Shown here: positions 16,168 through 23,620 of the stretch, one piece after another
Position numbering within the stretch: position 1 is the stretch's first letter
How the letters are laid out: each line of letters opens with the position of its first letter
IMG/VR virus record: IMGVR_UViG_3300031658_000084
Location: 1 to 27,754 of that record
Strand: one strand, 5' to 3'
DNA from: a virus
DNA length: 27,754 nt
The notes under the pieces: generated by a model
Database searches by the model: none
What the model saw: only the letters and a program-made list of their open reading frames with translations
Told to the model about the DNA's origin: nothing
Made by a program: the position numbers and the translations under genes

Positions 16168-17312
16168 TGGGATCGACTACAACAGAGACAAGCAAGCTGC
16201 CGCAGTGGCAGGAAGATTTTATCCGCCAAAACATCTTGCCGAGCGGCGTTGCGATCGCAGACCAAGAGTACACGCCCTACACCGGCGAAATGGTCGCCGG
16301 CATGTCGGATCTGCAAAACCAGGCGCTGGCTGGATACGGTAATCTCAACATGGGCGGCCAGACATACGATCAGGCGATCGGCGTCCAGCAGGGCCTGAGT
16401 GGGTTCAGCCCGGCTGACATGGCGGCCGCACAACTCGGAGGCGCGCAGACAATGCAGGGCACTGGGGCGGTTAATGCGGCAATGGCGCCCGGCCAGATCG
16501 ACGTCAACCAGCTGGCCACAACAAATTTTGACCCGTATATGTCGCCCTACACTCAGAACGTAATTAGCCGCAGCTTGCAGACGCTGGGCGGCGCCCAAGA
16601 GCAGGCTCTGAACACCATGGGCGCACAGGCTACGGCCGCCGGCGCATTTGGCGGGTCACGCCAGGGCGTGGCAGAGGCGGCCACTCGCGAAGCATACGGC
16701 AAGCAGGCGGCAGACTTGATATCCGGATTGCAGGAAAAGGCATACACACAGGCGCTTCAGTCTGGACAGTTCGACATTGGCAACGTGCAGCAGGCGCGCG
16801 GCATGCAGTCGGGACAGCAGATGACGGCAAACACACTCGGGCAGCAGGCGCGCGAAGCGGCCGCCGCACGAGATCAGGCGGCACGCTCCGGCAACATGGC
16901 GGCGGCAAATCAGTTTGCCATCCAGCAGGCTCAATTCGAGCAGGCAGCCAACGCGGCCAACTACCAGGGCCAATTCGGTGCCGCAGACATCCAGGGACGC
17001 GCGGCGAACGCAATGGGCGCACTCGCCGGCGATCGTTTGCAATCGGAGCTGTCGGGCCTCGGGGCTCAAATGGCGGCGGGAGATCAGGTGCGCGCGCTTG
17101 AGCAGGCACAACTGCAATCCGACTACTCAGCGTTCGAGCAGGAGCAGGCTTACCCGCTCACGCAGCTCAACGCTCTTCTGGCGGCTGGCGCTGGCGTTCC
17201 GCAAGGGCTTGGCACCGTCACTTCTCGAGATCCTTTCGGCGGGCTGAAGGCAGTAGGTCAGGTAATGTCAGGGGCCGGATCTCTTGGCACTGGCTTTGGA
17301 TATGGAGGGTAA
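16167..17312 (+). CDS. Gln/Ala-rich internal virion protein, ejection-type
   Basis: 381 residues, start overlapping the previous stop (TGATG). Seen: an N-terminal segment with LPQWQEDFIRQNILPSGVAI and EYTPYTGEMVAGMSDLQNQA, an SPYTQNVISRSLQTLGGAQE region, then a long low-complexity helix run of Gln, Ala and Gly (residues ~130-330), ending in a Gly-rich tail GSLGTGFGYGG. This composition, the YTGEMVAGMSDLQ..A start, and the position before two other large proteins are typical of the internal proteins that short-tailed phages eject ahead of DNA. Function by composition and order, not by a catalytic motif. Confidence 0.65.
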   Translation: MGSTTTETSKLPQWQEDFIRQNILPSGVAIADQEYTPYTGEMVAGMSDLQNQALAGYGNLNMGGQTYDQAIGVQQGLSGFSPADMAAAQLGGAQTMQGTGAVNAAMAPGQIDVNQLATTNFDPYMSPYTQNVISRSLQTLGGAQEQALNTMGAQATAAGAFGGSRQGVAEAATREAYGKQAADLISGLQEKAYTQALQSGQFDIGNVQQARGMQSGQQMTANTLGQQAREAAAARDQAARSGNMAAANQFAIQQAQFEQAANAANYQGQFGAADIQGRAANAMGALAGDRLQSELSGLGAQMAAGDQVRALEQAQLQSDYSAFEQEQAYPLTQLNALLAAGAGVPQGLGTVTSRDPFGGLKAVGQVMSGAGSLGTGFGYGG

Positions 17313-17313
17313 C

Positions 17314-18450
17314 ATGGAACCGTATATCTTAACACAGGCAGACATTGACAAGCTCGTGGCCGCAGGCATTAGCAGCTCATTCGACGCCAACGTAGGCGAT
17401 CAGGCCTTAGAAAACGAGGTGGCTATCTTAAATAGCCCCTCGATTACGCCAGTATCCGCGACAGTCCAACCAGACGTCGGCCCCGACGTGCCAGCGAATG
17501 CTGTGCCAGCGGCAGCGCCCGCCGTGAACGCTCCGGCGCAGAACAACATGGCGCTGATCCAGCAGCTGATGGCGGCACAAGCGCCGGCGGTGCCAGCCGA
17601 TCCATACGAAAGCCTGTCCAAGACGCAGAGGCGAATGCTGGCGTTTGCCGGGCTGTCCGACGCCGGCGCGGCGTTGCAGGGCCAGCAGGGCGTAAGTATT
17701 AACAACATGATGACCCGCTTCAACGAGCAGGCCGACATGACGCGCAAGGCTACGGCCGCGCAGGCTCAGCGGCAGATGTTGCAGGGACTGATGGGCGGCG
17801 GTGCTGCGGGTGGCGGAGACCTTGACGCGCAGAGGAAACAGGCGATGGCGTTACTGCTTAACCCAGCCACCGTGGAGTATGGCAAGTCATTGTTGGCGGC
17901 GCTAGATGCTTCGGAAAAACAGGGGTCAAGCAATGAGCTACGCGGAAGGTCGGCAGTGTCAACGCTAAGGGACATCGACAGCATCATAAGCATGATTGAC
18001 CAAGATCCGAGCATGACAACTGGAGTTTGGGCCTGGATGACCAGAGGCGTCCCCATGACCCCAGCTGGGAAAACTCAGCAACTTGTCGACAGTGTTGTTT
18101 CGTCTCTTGCCCTTGACAGCTTGAAGGCACTGAAGGCAACCGGCGCTACTATGGGCGCGCTAAACCAGTCAGAGCTAGAAATACTCAAGACAGAGCTGGC
18201 AAAAATTGACCTTGCAGCCGGATCAGATGTCGTAAAGGCTAAATTAGGCGTGGTGCGTGGGCACTATCGCACGGTTCTTTCAGATCTGTATCGAGGCGCC
18301 AGTGACGAAGATGCAGCAAAAATTACTATGTTCTTGGGCTTGCAGGAGCGTCCAGCCTGGGCTGGAGGATCATCAAGCAGCACCGCCGCCCCGATCAGCG
18401 ACGAAGATTTCCTTGAGCAAGAGCGAAAGCGACGGGAGGGCGACGGTTAA
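17314..18450 (+). CDS. Internal virion or ejection protein candidate, unknown
   Basis: 378 residues from the ATG at 17314, supported by GGAGGG at 17304-17309; an in-frame upstream start has no such site. Seen: MEPYILTQADIDKLVAAGIS, a Pro/Ala-rich linker (PANAVPAAAPAVNAPAQN, about residues 60-90), a helical block SKTQRRMLAFAGLSDAGAAL and a Met/Gln/Ala stretch, then a C-terminal helical domain with SVVSSLALDSLKALKATG and TMGALNQSELEILKTELAKI. The ATGATMGALNQSE-type motif recurs in DNA-ejection proteins. It ends in a charged tail (EQERKRREGDG). It is likely the middle partner of three ejection-type proteins. Confidence 0.6.
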   Translation: MEPYILTQADIDKLVAAGISSSFDANVGDQALENEVAILNSPSITPVSATVQPDVGPDVPANAVPAAAPAVNAPAQNNMALIQQLMAAQAPAVPADPYESLSKTQRRMLAFAGLSDAGAALQGQQGVSINNMMTRFNEQADMTRKATAAQAQRQMLQGLMGGGAAGGGDLDAQRKQAMALLLNPATVEYGKSLLAALDASEKQGSSNELRGRSAVSTLRDIDSIISMIDQDPSMTTGVWAWMTRGVPMTPAGKTQQLVDSVVSSLALDSLKALKATGATMGALNQSELEILKTELAKIDLAAGSDVVKAKLGVVRGHYRTVLSDLYRGASDEDAAKITMFLGLQERPAWAGGSSSSTAAPISDEDFLEQERKRREGDG

Positions 18451-20750
18451 TGGATAAGCAAGAGATATTAGCGCTCGCCAAAGCAGCCGCAGCTGAGGGC
18501 AGGATCGCCGACAAAGACCGCTTAATGGATATGTATTTTTCGCAAGATGCGGGGCCGTCCGACCTACCAGAGGGTCTCAAAATTATTGCAGAATATGAGG
18601 GCGGCGGGCGTGTAACTGAAAACCCGCAGGGCGAGCTGTCGTACCGAGATAGCGGATATGTGGCATCTGACAACGAAAAGGTCAGGCAGATAATGCAGCT
18701 CAAGGGCGACGCTGGCTTGGTCGTCAAGGGGTCAATGGCGCAAGATATGATTGGCGGCCCCGCCGTGACTGCGGCTGCCTCCTCTTTGAAGGGCGTTCCG
18801 TTTGGCCGAGGCTATGTCGAAGAAGCTATGTCTTCCGTGGATCCGTTGATGCAGCGGATGCGTGCGATGTTTGGCGGAGAGGCGCAGGCCCCGGTCAGCG
18901 CCGACACAATCAGCAGCGCAATAGATTTGCAGTCAGCTCTTAACCCAAAGATGACCGCCGCATCCCGACTGTCTACCGGCCTGGCAACTGGTATAGCTGC
19001 TCGAGCCCCGAGCTTAATAACTGCGCAAACTCGCGCCGGACAAGCCTTACAAGGCGCGACCTATGGCGGCGCTGGTGGCGCTCTTGAGGGCGCCGTGGCC
19101 GGATATGGCGACGGCGGAGCAGAGACCGCGAAAAGGGAAATGACCACCGGCGCACTGTTTGGCGCCCCACTGGGAGCCGTCGCCCCATTCGCTGGCGAAA
19201 TTGTTGCATCCGGCATTGACTGGTTTAGCCAGCTGCCAATTCGCAAAGTTATCTCGGACATCGGGTTTAAGAAAGACGCGGCCAAGGTCGTGCGTGACGC
19301 CATCGAGGCTGACGCGCCGGTGGCTGCAATGAACGCAAACACGCCATTCGGCGCGGTTGGCGGTCTCGGACCAAACATGACAAATTTACTTGATGTCGTG
19401 GCCAACACTCCTGGCCCCGGCGCGTCCATCGTGCAGAAAAACTTGCGCGAGACTGCTTCGGCGGCGTCGGACGATCTTAGCGCTCGGCTTGATGACGTGC
19501 TTGGAAAAGTTACAGCCGGACGAATAGGGCAAAAATCCGACATAATGAAGGACACCGCCACAGCTAGAAGAGAAGCGTACGGCAGCGCTTACAGCTCAGA
19601 AGTCATCCCCGGTGACGAGGCGTCAGACGTGGTTCTTGATCTTTTTAAACGGGTTGACCCGTCTGACTTGAGCGGGGCTACAACTCTACTGCGCGAAGGC
19701 GGAGCGGAGTTTAACTACGTCATGCCGACGAAGGTCAGCGAAACAACAGCCAACGAGATATTAAGTTCGGGCACCAGCGGGATTAACGTAAGATCTACTC
19801 CTGACGGGTATGTGGCGTGGCGCACTCCGACAATTGAGACGCTGGACTACACAACCAGACGGCTGCACAGTCGCGCTCAAGAGCTTAAACGGTCTGGAGA
19901 CATTGAGGGGTATCGGTCAAAAACAGCTTTGGCGATACAGCTTCGCCGGGCCATGGACGAAGTCAGCCCAGATTATGGTAAAGCCAGAGCCGCCGGCAAG
20001 GACGCCATCGACCAGAAAATTGCGGCCGACCTCGGTAACGATTTGCTAAACCCGAGGATCACGCGCGAGGAAGTGTCGATCACCTTAGACCAGATGGGCC
20101 CGACTGAGCTGAAACAAGTCAGAACAGCTTTGCGCAATCGACTTGACGAAATCGCGGCGAACGCCAGGATGAGCCCGACGCAAGACAACACGATGGAAGT
20201 CGTCGAGGCACTGGCTCAGCTTAGAGTTATGAACAGCCGCGCCGTAGCCACCAAGATGAAGATGGTTCTCGGCGAACCAGGCTTTGAGGCCATATCGGAG
20301 AAAATCGGCCAAGCATCGCAGGCGCTGACAATGTCTGCGTCAATTGCTCAAAACTCCAAGACGGCCATTCGTCAGGCAGTTGAGGCGCGCTTTAAAGAGC
20401 TGATTGGCACCTCGATGGCGGAGACAATTGGTCAAGCAGGCTTGCTGCCTGCGGTTTCGCGCGGAGTTACTCAGGCAGTAATTGGAGGCCCAAGTCAGGC
20501 CCAACGCATCCAGGAAATCAGCCGAGAGCTGGCTCCGGTGCTATCTCAGAGACTGTCTCCAGAGGAGTTAATGCGTCAGGCGCAGCGCATGAGACAGGCT
20601 CAGCCTCTAATCTCAGGCGCGCGTGACAGGCGACAACTTGCCCAGCAAAACGTGACCGGTGGACTACTCAGCCTCGGCATGGGCGGCGCGCAGGGCGCTG
20701 AGCTGCCGGAAATGAACCCGCTCTTGCGGTTCATGCCCGGCCCCCGCTAA
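18450..20750 (+). CDS. Large internal virion or ejection protein
   Basis: 766 residues, starting at a TAATG overlap. The N-terminal ~130 residues have helices and an acidic SDLPEGLKIIAEYEGG segment. Residues ~170-260 are Gly/Ala-rich with repeated small-residue stretches (ALQGATYGGAGGALEGAVAG, GALFGAPLGAVAPFAGEIVA) that look suited to insert into or cross a membrane. The remainder is a long helical region with many charged and Ala residues, ending MNPLLRFMPGPR. This Gly/Ala core plus helical body is the usual shape of the largest DNA-ejection protein in short-tailed phages. It ends three bases before the end of a convergent gene. Confidence 0.65.
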   Translation: MDKQEILALAKAAAAEGRIADKDRLMDMYFSQDAGPSDLPEGLKIIAEYEGGGRVTENPQGELSYRDSGYVASDNEKVRQIMQLKGDAGLVVKGSMAQDMIGGPAVTAAASSLKGVPFGRGYVEEAMSSVDPLMQRMRAMFGGEAQAPVSADTISSAIDLQSALNPKMTAASRLSTGLATGIAARAPSLITAQTRAGQALQGATYGGAGGALEGAVAGYGDGGAETAKREMTTGALFGAPLGAVAPFAGEIVASGIDWFSQLPIRKVISDIGFKKDAAKVVRDAIEADAPVAAMNANTPFGAVGGLGPNMTNLLDVVANTPGPGASIVQKNLRETASAASDDLSARLDDVLGKVTAGRIGQKSDIMKDTATARREAYGSAYSSEVIPGDEASDVVLDLFKRVDPSDLSGATTLLREGGAEFNYVMPTKVSETTANEILSSGTSGINVRSTPDGYVAWRTPTIETLDYTTRRLHSRAQELKRSGDIEGYRSKTALAIQLRRAMDEVSPDYGKARAAGKDAIDQKIAADLGNDLLNPRITREEVSITLDQMGPTELKQVRTALRNRLDEIAANARMSPTQDNTMEVVEALAQLRVMNSRAVATKMKMVLGEPGFEAISEKIGQASQALTMSASIAQNSKTAIRQAVEARFKELIGTSMAETIGQAGLLPAVSRGVTQAVIGGPSQAQRIQEISRELAPVLSQRLSPEELMRQAQRMRQAQPLISGARDRRQLAQQNVTGGLLSLGMGGAQGAELPEMNPLLRFMPGPR

Positions 20751-20753
20751 CCG

Positions 20754-20954
20754 CTACTTCTTGGCAGCTTTTTTAGGCGCAGTCTTAGCGGGCTGCGCCC
20801 TTAACGTGTCTGCCGCAGCCTGATGCAGCTCCGCCGCCTGATCTTGTATGATCGTGGCCGCCCGCTCGCAGAACTTAAATAGAGCCATGATGTTTACCAC
20901 GCGGTGCGGATTGTTGAGATTTCGCACGAGCTCTTTTGTGTTGTCGTCTAACAT
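20754..20954 (-). CDS. Small protein with a Lys/Ala-rich tail
   Basis: 66 residues from the ATG at 20954, supported by GGAGGATCCACA just upstream; an upstream in-frame start has no ribosome binding site. Seen: DNTKELVRNLNNPHRVVNIM, a helical FKFCERAATIIQDQAAELHQ, and a basic tail AQPAKTAPKKAAKK resembling histone H1-like tails, which bind nucleic acid or packaged DNA non-specifically. It converges with the largest ejection protein gene (three-base gap) and is transcribed away from the early operon. A DNA-binding role is inference from the tail. Confidence 0.65.
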   Translation of the reverse strand: MLDDNTKELVRNLNNPHRVVNIMALFKFCERAATIIQDQAAELHQAAADTLRAQPAKTAPKKAAKK

Positions 20955-21089
20955 TGTGGATCCTCCATAAAATGTCACTAAAATACCGTATAACATTTTT
21001 TTGCTTATGTGAACATTTAGTGCTTGCAAAGGTATGATGTTAACATTAGGGTAACTTATATAGAGAGACACAAACAAAGGAATACGGAT
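20955..21089 (+). promoter_or_regulatory. Divergent control region with palindromic operator
   Basis: This 135-base AT-rich gap separates a minus-strand gene from the early-type operon. On the plus strand TGAACA (21010-21015) and TATGAT (21033-21038) are 17 bases apart and could be -35 and -10 boxes. The perfect palindrome ATGTTAACAT (21037-21046) overlaps the -10 and the presumed start, where a repressor would act. Its TGTTAACA core recurs in two other promoter-like gaps of the window. AAAGGA (21077-21082) is the ribosome binding site of the next gene. Promoter calls are by eye. Confidence 0.45.
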
Positions 21090-21356
21090 ATGACAACTTC
21101 AGCAATCGCCTACGGCTCAACAATCCGCGCATATGACTTCCAGCCAATGCCTGATCGCCCCGACCAGTTCATCGAGGGCGTTATCGTTGACGCGGGAATG
21201 ATTAAGCACCCCAAGTATGGCCACAATATGTTCAGCGGCTACACAATCCAAATAACAGGTGCTGCACGCGCAGACGACCCGCGCATTGGCGACATTGGAT
21301 ACGTCCCGTTCAAAATGGACTTCATGGACTTCGATGGCCGCATCCAAAAGGCTTAA
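21090..21356 (+). CDS. First gene of the early-type operon, unknown
   Basis: 88 residues from the ATG at 21090 with AAAGGAA upstream. The protein is beta-rich: SAIAYGSTIRAYDFQP, QFIEGVIVDAGMIKHPKYG, YTIQITGAARADDP, IGYVPFKMDFMDFDGRIQ. No named family recognised, though the layout (strands with a conserved Gly-Tyr pair, ending in a D.DGRI motif) could be a small OB- or SH3-like barrel. It is followed by a strong hairpin, so the transcript may end or be cut here. As first gene under a palindromic control region it is likely expressed early (inference). Confidence 0.65.
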   Translation: MTTSAIAYGSTIRAYDFQPMPDRPDQFIEGVIVDAGMIKHPKYGHNMFSGYTIQITGAARADDPRIGDIGYVPFKMDFMDFDGRIQKA

Positions 21357-21364
21357 CGCAACAC

Positions 21365-21382
21365 GGGGAGCTTCGGCTCCCC
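21365..21382 (+). terminator. TTCG-loop hairpin after the first early gene
   Basis: GGGGAGC and GCTCCCC form a perfect 7-bp stem with a TTCG tetraloop, eight bases after the stop codon. There is no T-run (ACAGGC follows), so it is more a transcript-end or processing structure than a classic intrinsic terminator. It is of the same type as the one after the capsid gene (6542-6561). Confidence 0.6.
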
Positions 21383-21384
21383 AC

Positions 21385-21444
21385 AGGCGCCTGCGTAAAG
21401 GGGTAACGACTTACCGAAGTTATTACCCCTTTAGAGAAGCGCCT
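21385..21444 (+). other. Long nested stem-loop in the leader of the winged-helix gene
   Basis: From outside in: AGGCGC (21385-21390) pairs with GCGCCT (21439-21444); a 5-by-5 internal loop follows; TAAAGGGGTAA (21396-21406) pairs with TTACCCCTTTA (21423-21433), eleven perfect pairs; one C-A mismatch; then GACTT/AAGTT with an ACCG tetraloop. That is 22 pairs in 60 bases. It ends 24 bases before the next ATG. No T-run follows, so it is not a standard terminator. It may be an RNA processing or translation control element, or a DNA cruciform or protein-binding site. CAGGCGCCTG (21384-21393) is also a perfect palindrome by itself. Confidence 0.55.
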
Positions 21445-21468
21445 AACAATCAAGATTGGAGAGACCAA

Positions 21469-22080
21469 ATGAAAAAAGAAATCCAAGTAACCTACGTCGG
21501 CGAGAACTACGCGTTCGCCATAACGCAGGATGACTTCCAGCAAGCGTACATCCCCAACTCGATCCTGACCCAGATGGGCGACGTCGAAGTCGGCGACCTG
21601 TTGGATGCGACGATGGTCGATAACGATCGAGACCCACGCGGCCGCACGCCGTGGTTTGTCACGCACGCCGTGGTCCACCTCAAAAAGTCTGACGCCTACG
21701 AAATTTCCGACGCAGTCCGAGCCGAAATCGACTGGGCGACGCTGATCGAAAGAATATCTCCCACGACTACGCCATTTGAGCCTGACCCGCGCGTCCCAGA
21801 CGAAGACGAGAAAATCGACTTATTCTCGTGGGATCCGTTTGCCGAGACGCCCAGCATGGGCGACAAGGTCCGCGCCGCGCTGGACGAGATGGGCGACCGC
21901 CCGTTCCGCACCTCAGAGATGGCGAAGGCCCTCGGCATATCGTCAAAGCGCGCCGGCAGCCTAATGCACATGATCTTCAAGCAAAACCTAGTGTCCGTGG
22001 CCAAGATATACGACCGGCCGGACCAAGTCAGCGCGTCCTGGTCGCTGTGGTGCAAAAACGTGTCGGGGTTCTTGAAATGA
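21469..22080 (+). CDS. Two-domain protein with C-terminal winged helix, putative regulator
   Basis: 203 residues from the ATG at 21469, supported by GGAGAG upstream; the frame is open further upstream but crosses the hairpin without a good start. N-terminal ~75 residues are beta-rich and OB/cold-shock-like (VTYVGENYAFAITQDDFQQA, EVGDLLDATMVDNDRDPRGR). Residues 75-125 form an acidic linker with many Asp and Glu. Residues 130-195 form a helix-turn-helix with wing: KVRAALDEMGDRPFRTSEMA, KALGISSKRAGSLMHMIFKQ, then SVSAKIY-like strand. It may bind DNA or RNA. A nested stem-loop in its own leader would suit autoregulation, though this is inference. ATGA overlap with the next gene. Confidence 0.65.
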   Translation: MKKEIQVTYVGENYAFAITQDDFQQAYIPNSILTQMGDVEVGDLLDATMVDNDRDPRGRTPWFVTHAVVHLKKSDAYEISDAVRAEIDWATLIERISPTTTPFEPDPRVPDEDEKIDLFSWDPFAETPSMGDKVRAALDEMGDRPFRTSEMAKALGISSKRAGSLMHMIFKQNLVSVAKIYDRPDQVSASWSLWCKNVSGFLK

Positions 22081-22220
22081 AAGCTGGCATGCAAGATCAC
22101 TTTATCCTCGCGACGACGCTGGCGCTGTGCGTCTTTCTGGTCGGGTGCACACTCCCAGATGCCTCTGAGAGCCACACAGACCGCCCACAGGCGCGTCCAA
22201 CACACTGGGAGGCACTCTGA
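22077..22220 (+). CDS. Small predicted lipoprotein (47 aa)
   Basis: The ATG at 22077 overlaps the stop of the preceding gene (ATGA), and the stop overlaps the next start (TGATG), so it is embedded in a tightly coupled run. Sequence: MKAGMQDHFILATTLALCVF, then LVGC, a signal peptide ending in a lipobox (LVG then C24) for signal peptidase II, followed by a mature part of only 24 residues, TLPDASESHTDRPQARPTHW and EAL. Small phage lipoproteins serve as outer-membrane spanins (Rz1-like) or as surface exclusion proteins. Here it lies in the early-type operon, not in the lysis cluster, so superinfection exclusion or an envelope effect is as plausible. No family assigned. Confidence 0.6.
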   Translation: MKAGMQDHFILATTLALCVFLVGCTLPDASESHTDRPQARPTHWEAL

Positions 22221-22519
22221 TGCCAAAACACACTAGAGCGTCTATTTTGGATACCGCCAAAGACTATGTCACGCGGGACCGGGCAGCCGACCACGGATCT
22301 ATGGAGGACAACTTCTCCACGATTGCCGCATATTGGAATATTCATCTCGGGGGAAACCACGTCGACGCCGTTGACGTCGGACTGATGATGGCCATGGTGA
22401 AGCTGGCCAGAGCAAAGTCGAACAAAACCCATTTAGATAACTTTGTGGACTTGGCTGGTTACGGCGCCTGCGCCGGAGAATTAGCAATGAAGGGAGACGA
22501 CAATGACCAAGAGGATTGA
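22220..22519 (+). CDS. DUF6378-type protein
   Basis: 99 residues, start overlapping the previous stop (TGATG). Seen: RASILDTAKDYVTRDRAADHG, MEDNFSTIAAYWNIHLGG, DAVDVGLMMAMVKLARAKSN and DNFVDLAGYGACAGELAMK. This order (ILD.A...V..DR...HG...ENF..IA..W..., DV..MM...K.AR, D..VDLAGY.A...E) is what I know as the DUF6378 family, common in phages and of unknown biochemical function. The protein is helical and acidic at the C-terminus. It overlaps the following zinc-knuckle gene by 17 bases. Confidence 0.8.
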   Translation: MPKHTRASILDTAKDYVTRDRAADHGSMEDNFSTIAAYWNIHLGGNHVDAVDVGLMMAMVKLARAKSNKTHLDNFVDLAGYGACAGELAMKGDDNDQED

Positions 22520-22685
22520 TTGCCCAGAATGTGATGGCACGGGCTCGATGACTTACGATCGGTTTGTGACGCAGGGACCGTCAGTGCCGTTTGGATACTT
22601 CGAGGACTACAGCGAGGAGTGCGATAACTGCGCGGGCCACGGCACGATACTGGCACTGGAAGACGAAACGGAGGAAGACGAATGA
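22503..22685 (+). CDS. Small protein with two CxxCxGxG zinc knuckles
   Basis: 60 residues. Two motifs of the DnaJ cysteine-rich type are visible: CPECDGTG (residues 7-14) and CDNCAGHG (residues 40-47), together four cysteines that would bind one zinc ion. Between them lies a Tyr/Phe-rich segment, and the C-terminus is acidic (LEDETEEDE). The gene overlaps the DUF6378 gene in front and the regulator gene behind (ATGA). In DnaJ these motifs bind unfolded protein; small phage versions have unknown partners and may bind nucleic acid or host proteins. Zinc binding is inferred from the motifs. Confidence 0.7.
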   Translation: MTKRIDCPECDGTGSMTYDRFVTQGPSVPFGYFEDYSEECDNCAGHGTILALEDETEEDE

Positions 22686-23437
22686 CACCCGTAAGTAAAT
22701 ACAACCGCGCGGCGGTAAAGATTTTGGCGGATCAGGGCATGTCCCAGATCGAAATCGCCGACAAGCTAAACATTGCAACGTCTACAGTTCACCGCATCAA
22801 GAACGAACTGGGCATCACACTAAAACGAAAGGGGCGGGAATTTGGAGCGAGGCACGCATATTATAGGGAGGCTAGAGAGAGTTTGCAGCTTAATTCTGAG
22901 CGAGCCGAGGACGGCTCTGGATCAGGGACTTCAGCAGAGGATACAGGAGATACTCTCGCTGATCGATTTGCTGAAGTCCGTAACAGCAGATCCCCCGAAG
23001 CCAGACTGAAGGCTAAACTCGAGAACATCACAGATCCATATATCCGGTGGGAGATTGAGCTGGGACACATTATGGTGGAACATGAAAACCTGGCGCGCAA
23101 AGGCGGTGCGCCGGGGCGAGTGTCAAACCGGGAAATCAAGCGAAGCGCAATGTCGCCCAGCGCTCGCACAGCGGCCGAAAACCGAAAAAAATTCGGCGAT
23201 GCACAGGCTCAAAAACTGCTAAAACTAATTGGACCAGAGGACGCACTGACGGCGTCACAGGCGGCGCCGCTAATTGATCAGAAAGTTCAGCGGGTGTCCA
23301 ACTACCTGGAGAAACTGTTCGAGCAGGGGTCGCTATATCGAGTGCGAATGCTGGTCCACATAGCGGAGCGAACGAAGCGCCAGTGGCGCTGGGTCTACAG
23401 CAAGTCTCCAATCGAAAATGAACACGAGTGGGATTAG
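22682..23437 (+). CDS. HTH protein, putative DNA-binding or replication-type protein
   Basis: 251 residues, start overlapping the previous stop (ATGA). The N-terminus contains a clear helix-turn-helix: ILADQGMSQIEIADKLNIAT and STVHRIKNELGI (about residues 14-45), like resolvase/sigma-type HTHs. The middle is charged and poorly ordered (residues 55-110 and 150-165). The C-terminal ~70 residues have a second winged-helix pattern, LLKLIGPEDALTASQAAPLI, QKVQRVSNYLEKLFEQGSLY, then RQWRWVYSK, similar in layout to the winged helix of the gene at 21469. This two-HTH build suits a regulator or an initiator protein. No specific family named. Confidence 0.65.
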   Translation: MTPVSKYNRAAVKILADQGMSQIEIADKLNIATSTVHRIKNELGITLKRKGREFGARHAYYREARESLQLNSERAEDGSGSGTSAEDTGDTLADRFAEVRNSRSPEARLKAKLENITDPYIRWEIELGHIMVEHENLARKGGAPGRVSNREIKRSAMSPSARTAAENRKKFGDAQAQKLLKLIGPEDALTASQAAPLIDQKVQRVSNYLEKLFEQGSLYRVRMLVHIAERTKRQWRWVYSKSPIENEHEWD

Positions 23438-23620
23438 GTTACTATCCGATAGTATGTGTATCGTGTGGGTGGCCGTTGATATGCAAGTCGTTTGGCGCAG
23501 TCTGGTAGCAACGCGACCAACAACAACAGCCCAAGCCCCGTGGCATCGAATGGTTGTGTGTTAGAAGAAAGCCACCCACATTCCGCTTGTAGCCGCCAGA
23601 CGCGGCGGTTGCCAGCGAAT
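23438..23620. other. Structured 183-base gap, possible small RNA region
   Basis: No ORF that I can support. Two convergent genes face each other across it. A perfect 10-bp inverted repeat, TGTGGGTGGC (23464-23473) and GCCACCCACA (23571-23580), encloses 97 bases. Inside it, GGCGCAGTCTGGTAGC (plus strand, 23502-23517) closely resembles a tRNA D-arm, flanked by GTCGTT and AACGCGAC, which can pair. No acceptor, anticodon or T-arm of normal form is visible, so it is not a regular tRNA. A second small hairpin (23591-23610) closes the region. It may be a small RNA or the shared 3' end of both genes. Confidence 0.35.
23591..23610. terminator. Possible bidirectional hairpin
   Basis: AGCCGCC (23591-23597) pairs with GGCGGTT (23604-23610), seven pairs including one G-T, with a six-base loop, between two convergent genes. 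No T-run on either side, so it is only a weak terminator candidate. Confidence 0.3.

Noticed and set aside
23495-23570. A tRNA gene around the D-arm-like stretch
   Set aside because: The acceptor stem, anticodon arm and TTC-containing T-arm are not present at the right distances, so I report it only as a structured region.
23438-23620. A phage attachment site (attP)
   Set aside because: No integrase is visible in the window and no tRNA 3'-end is present, so there is no positive evidence for it.
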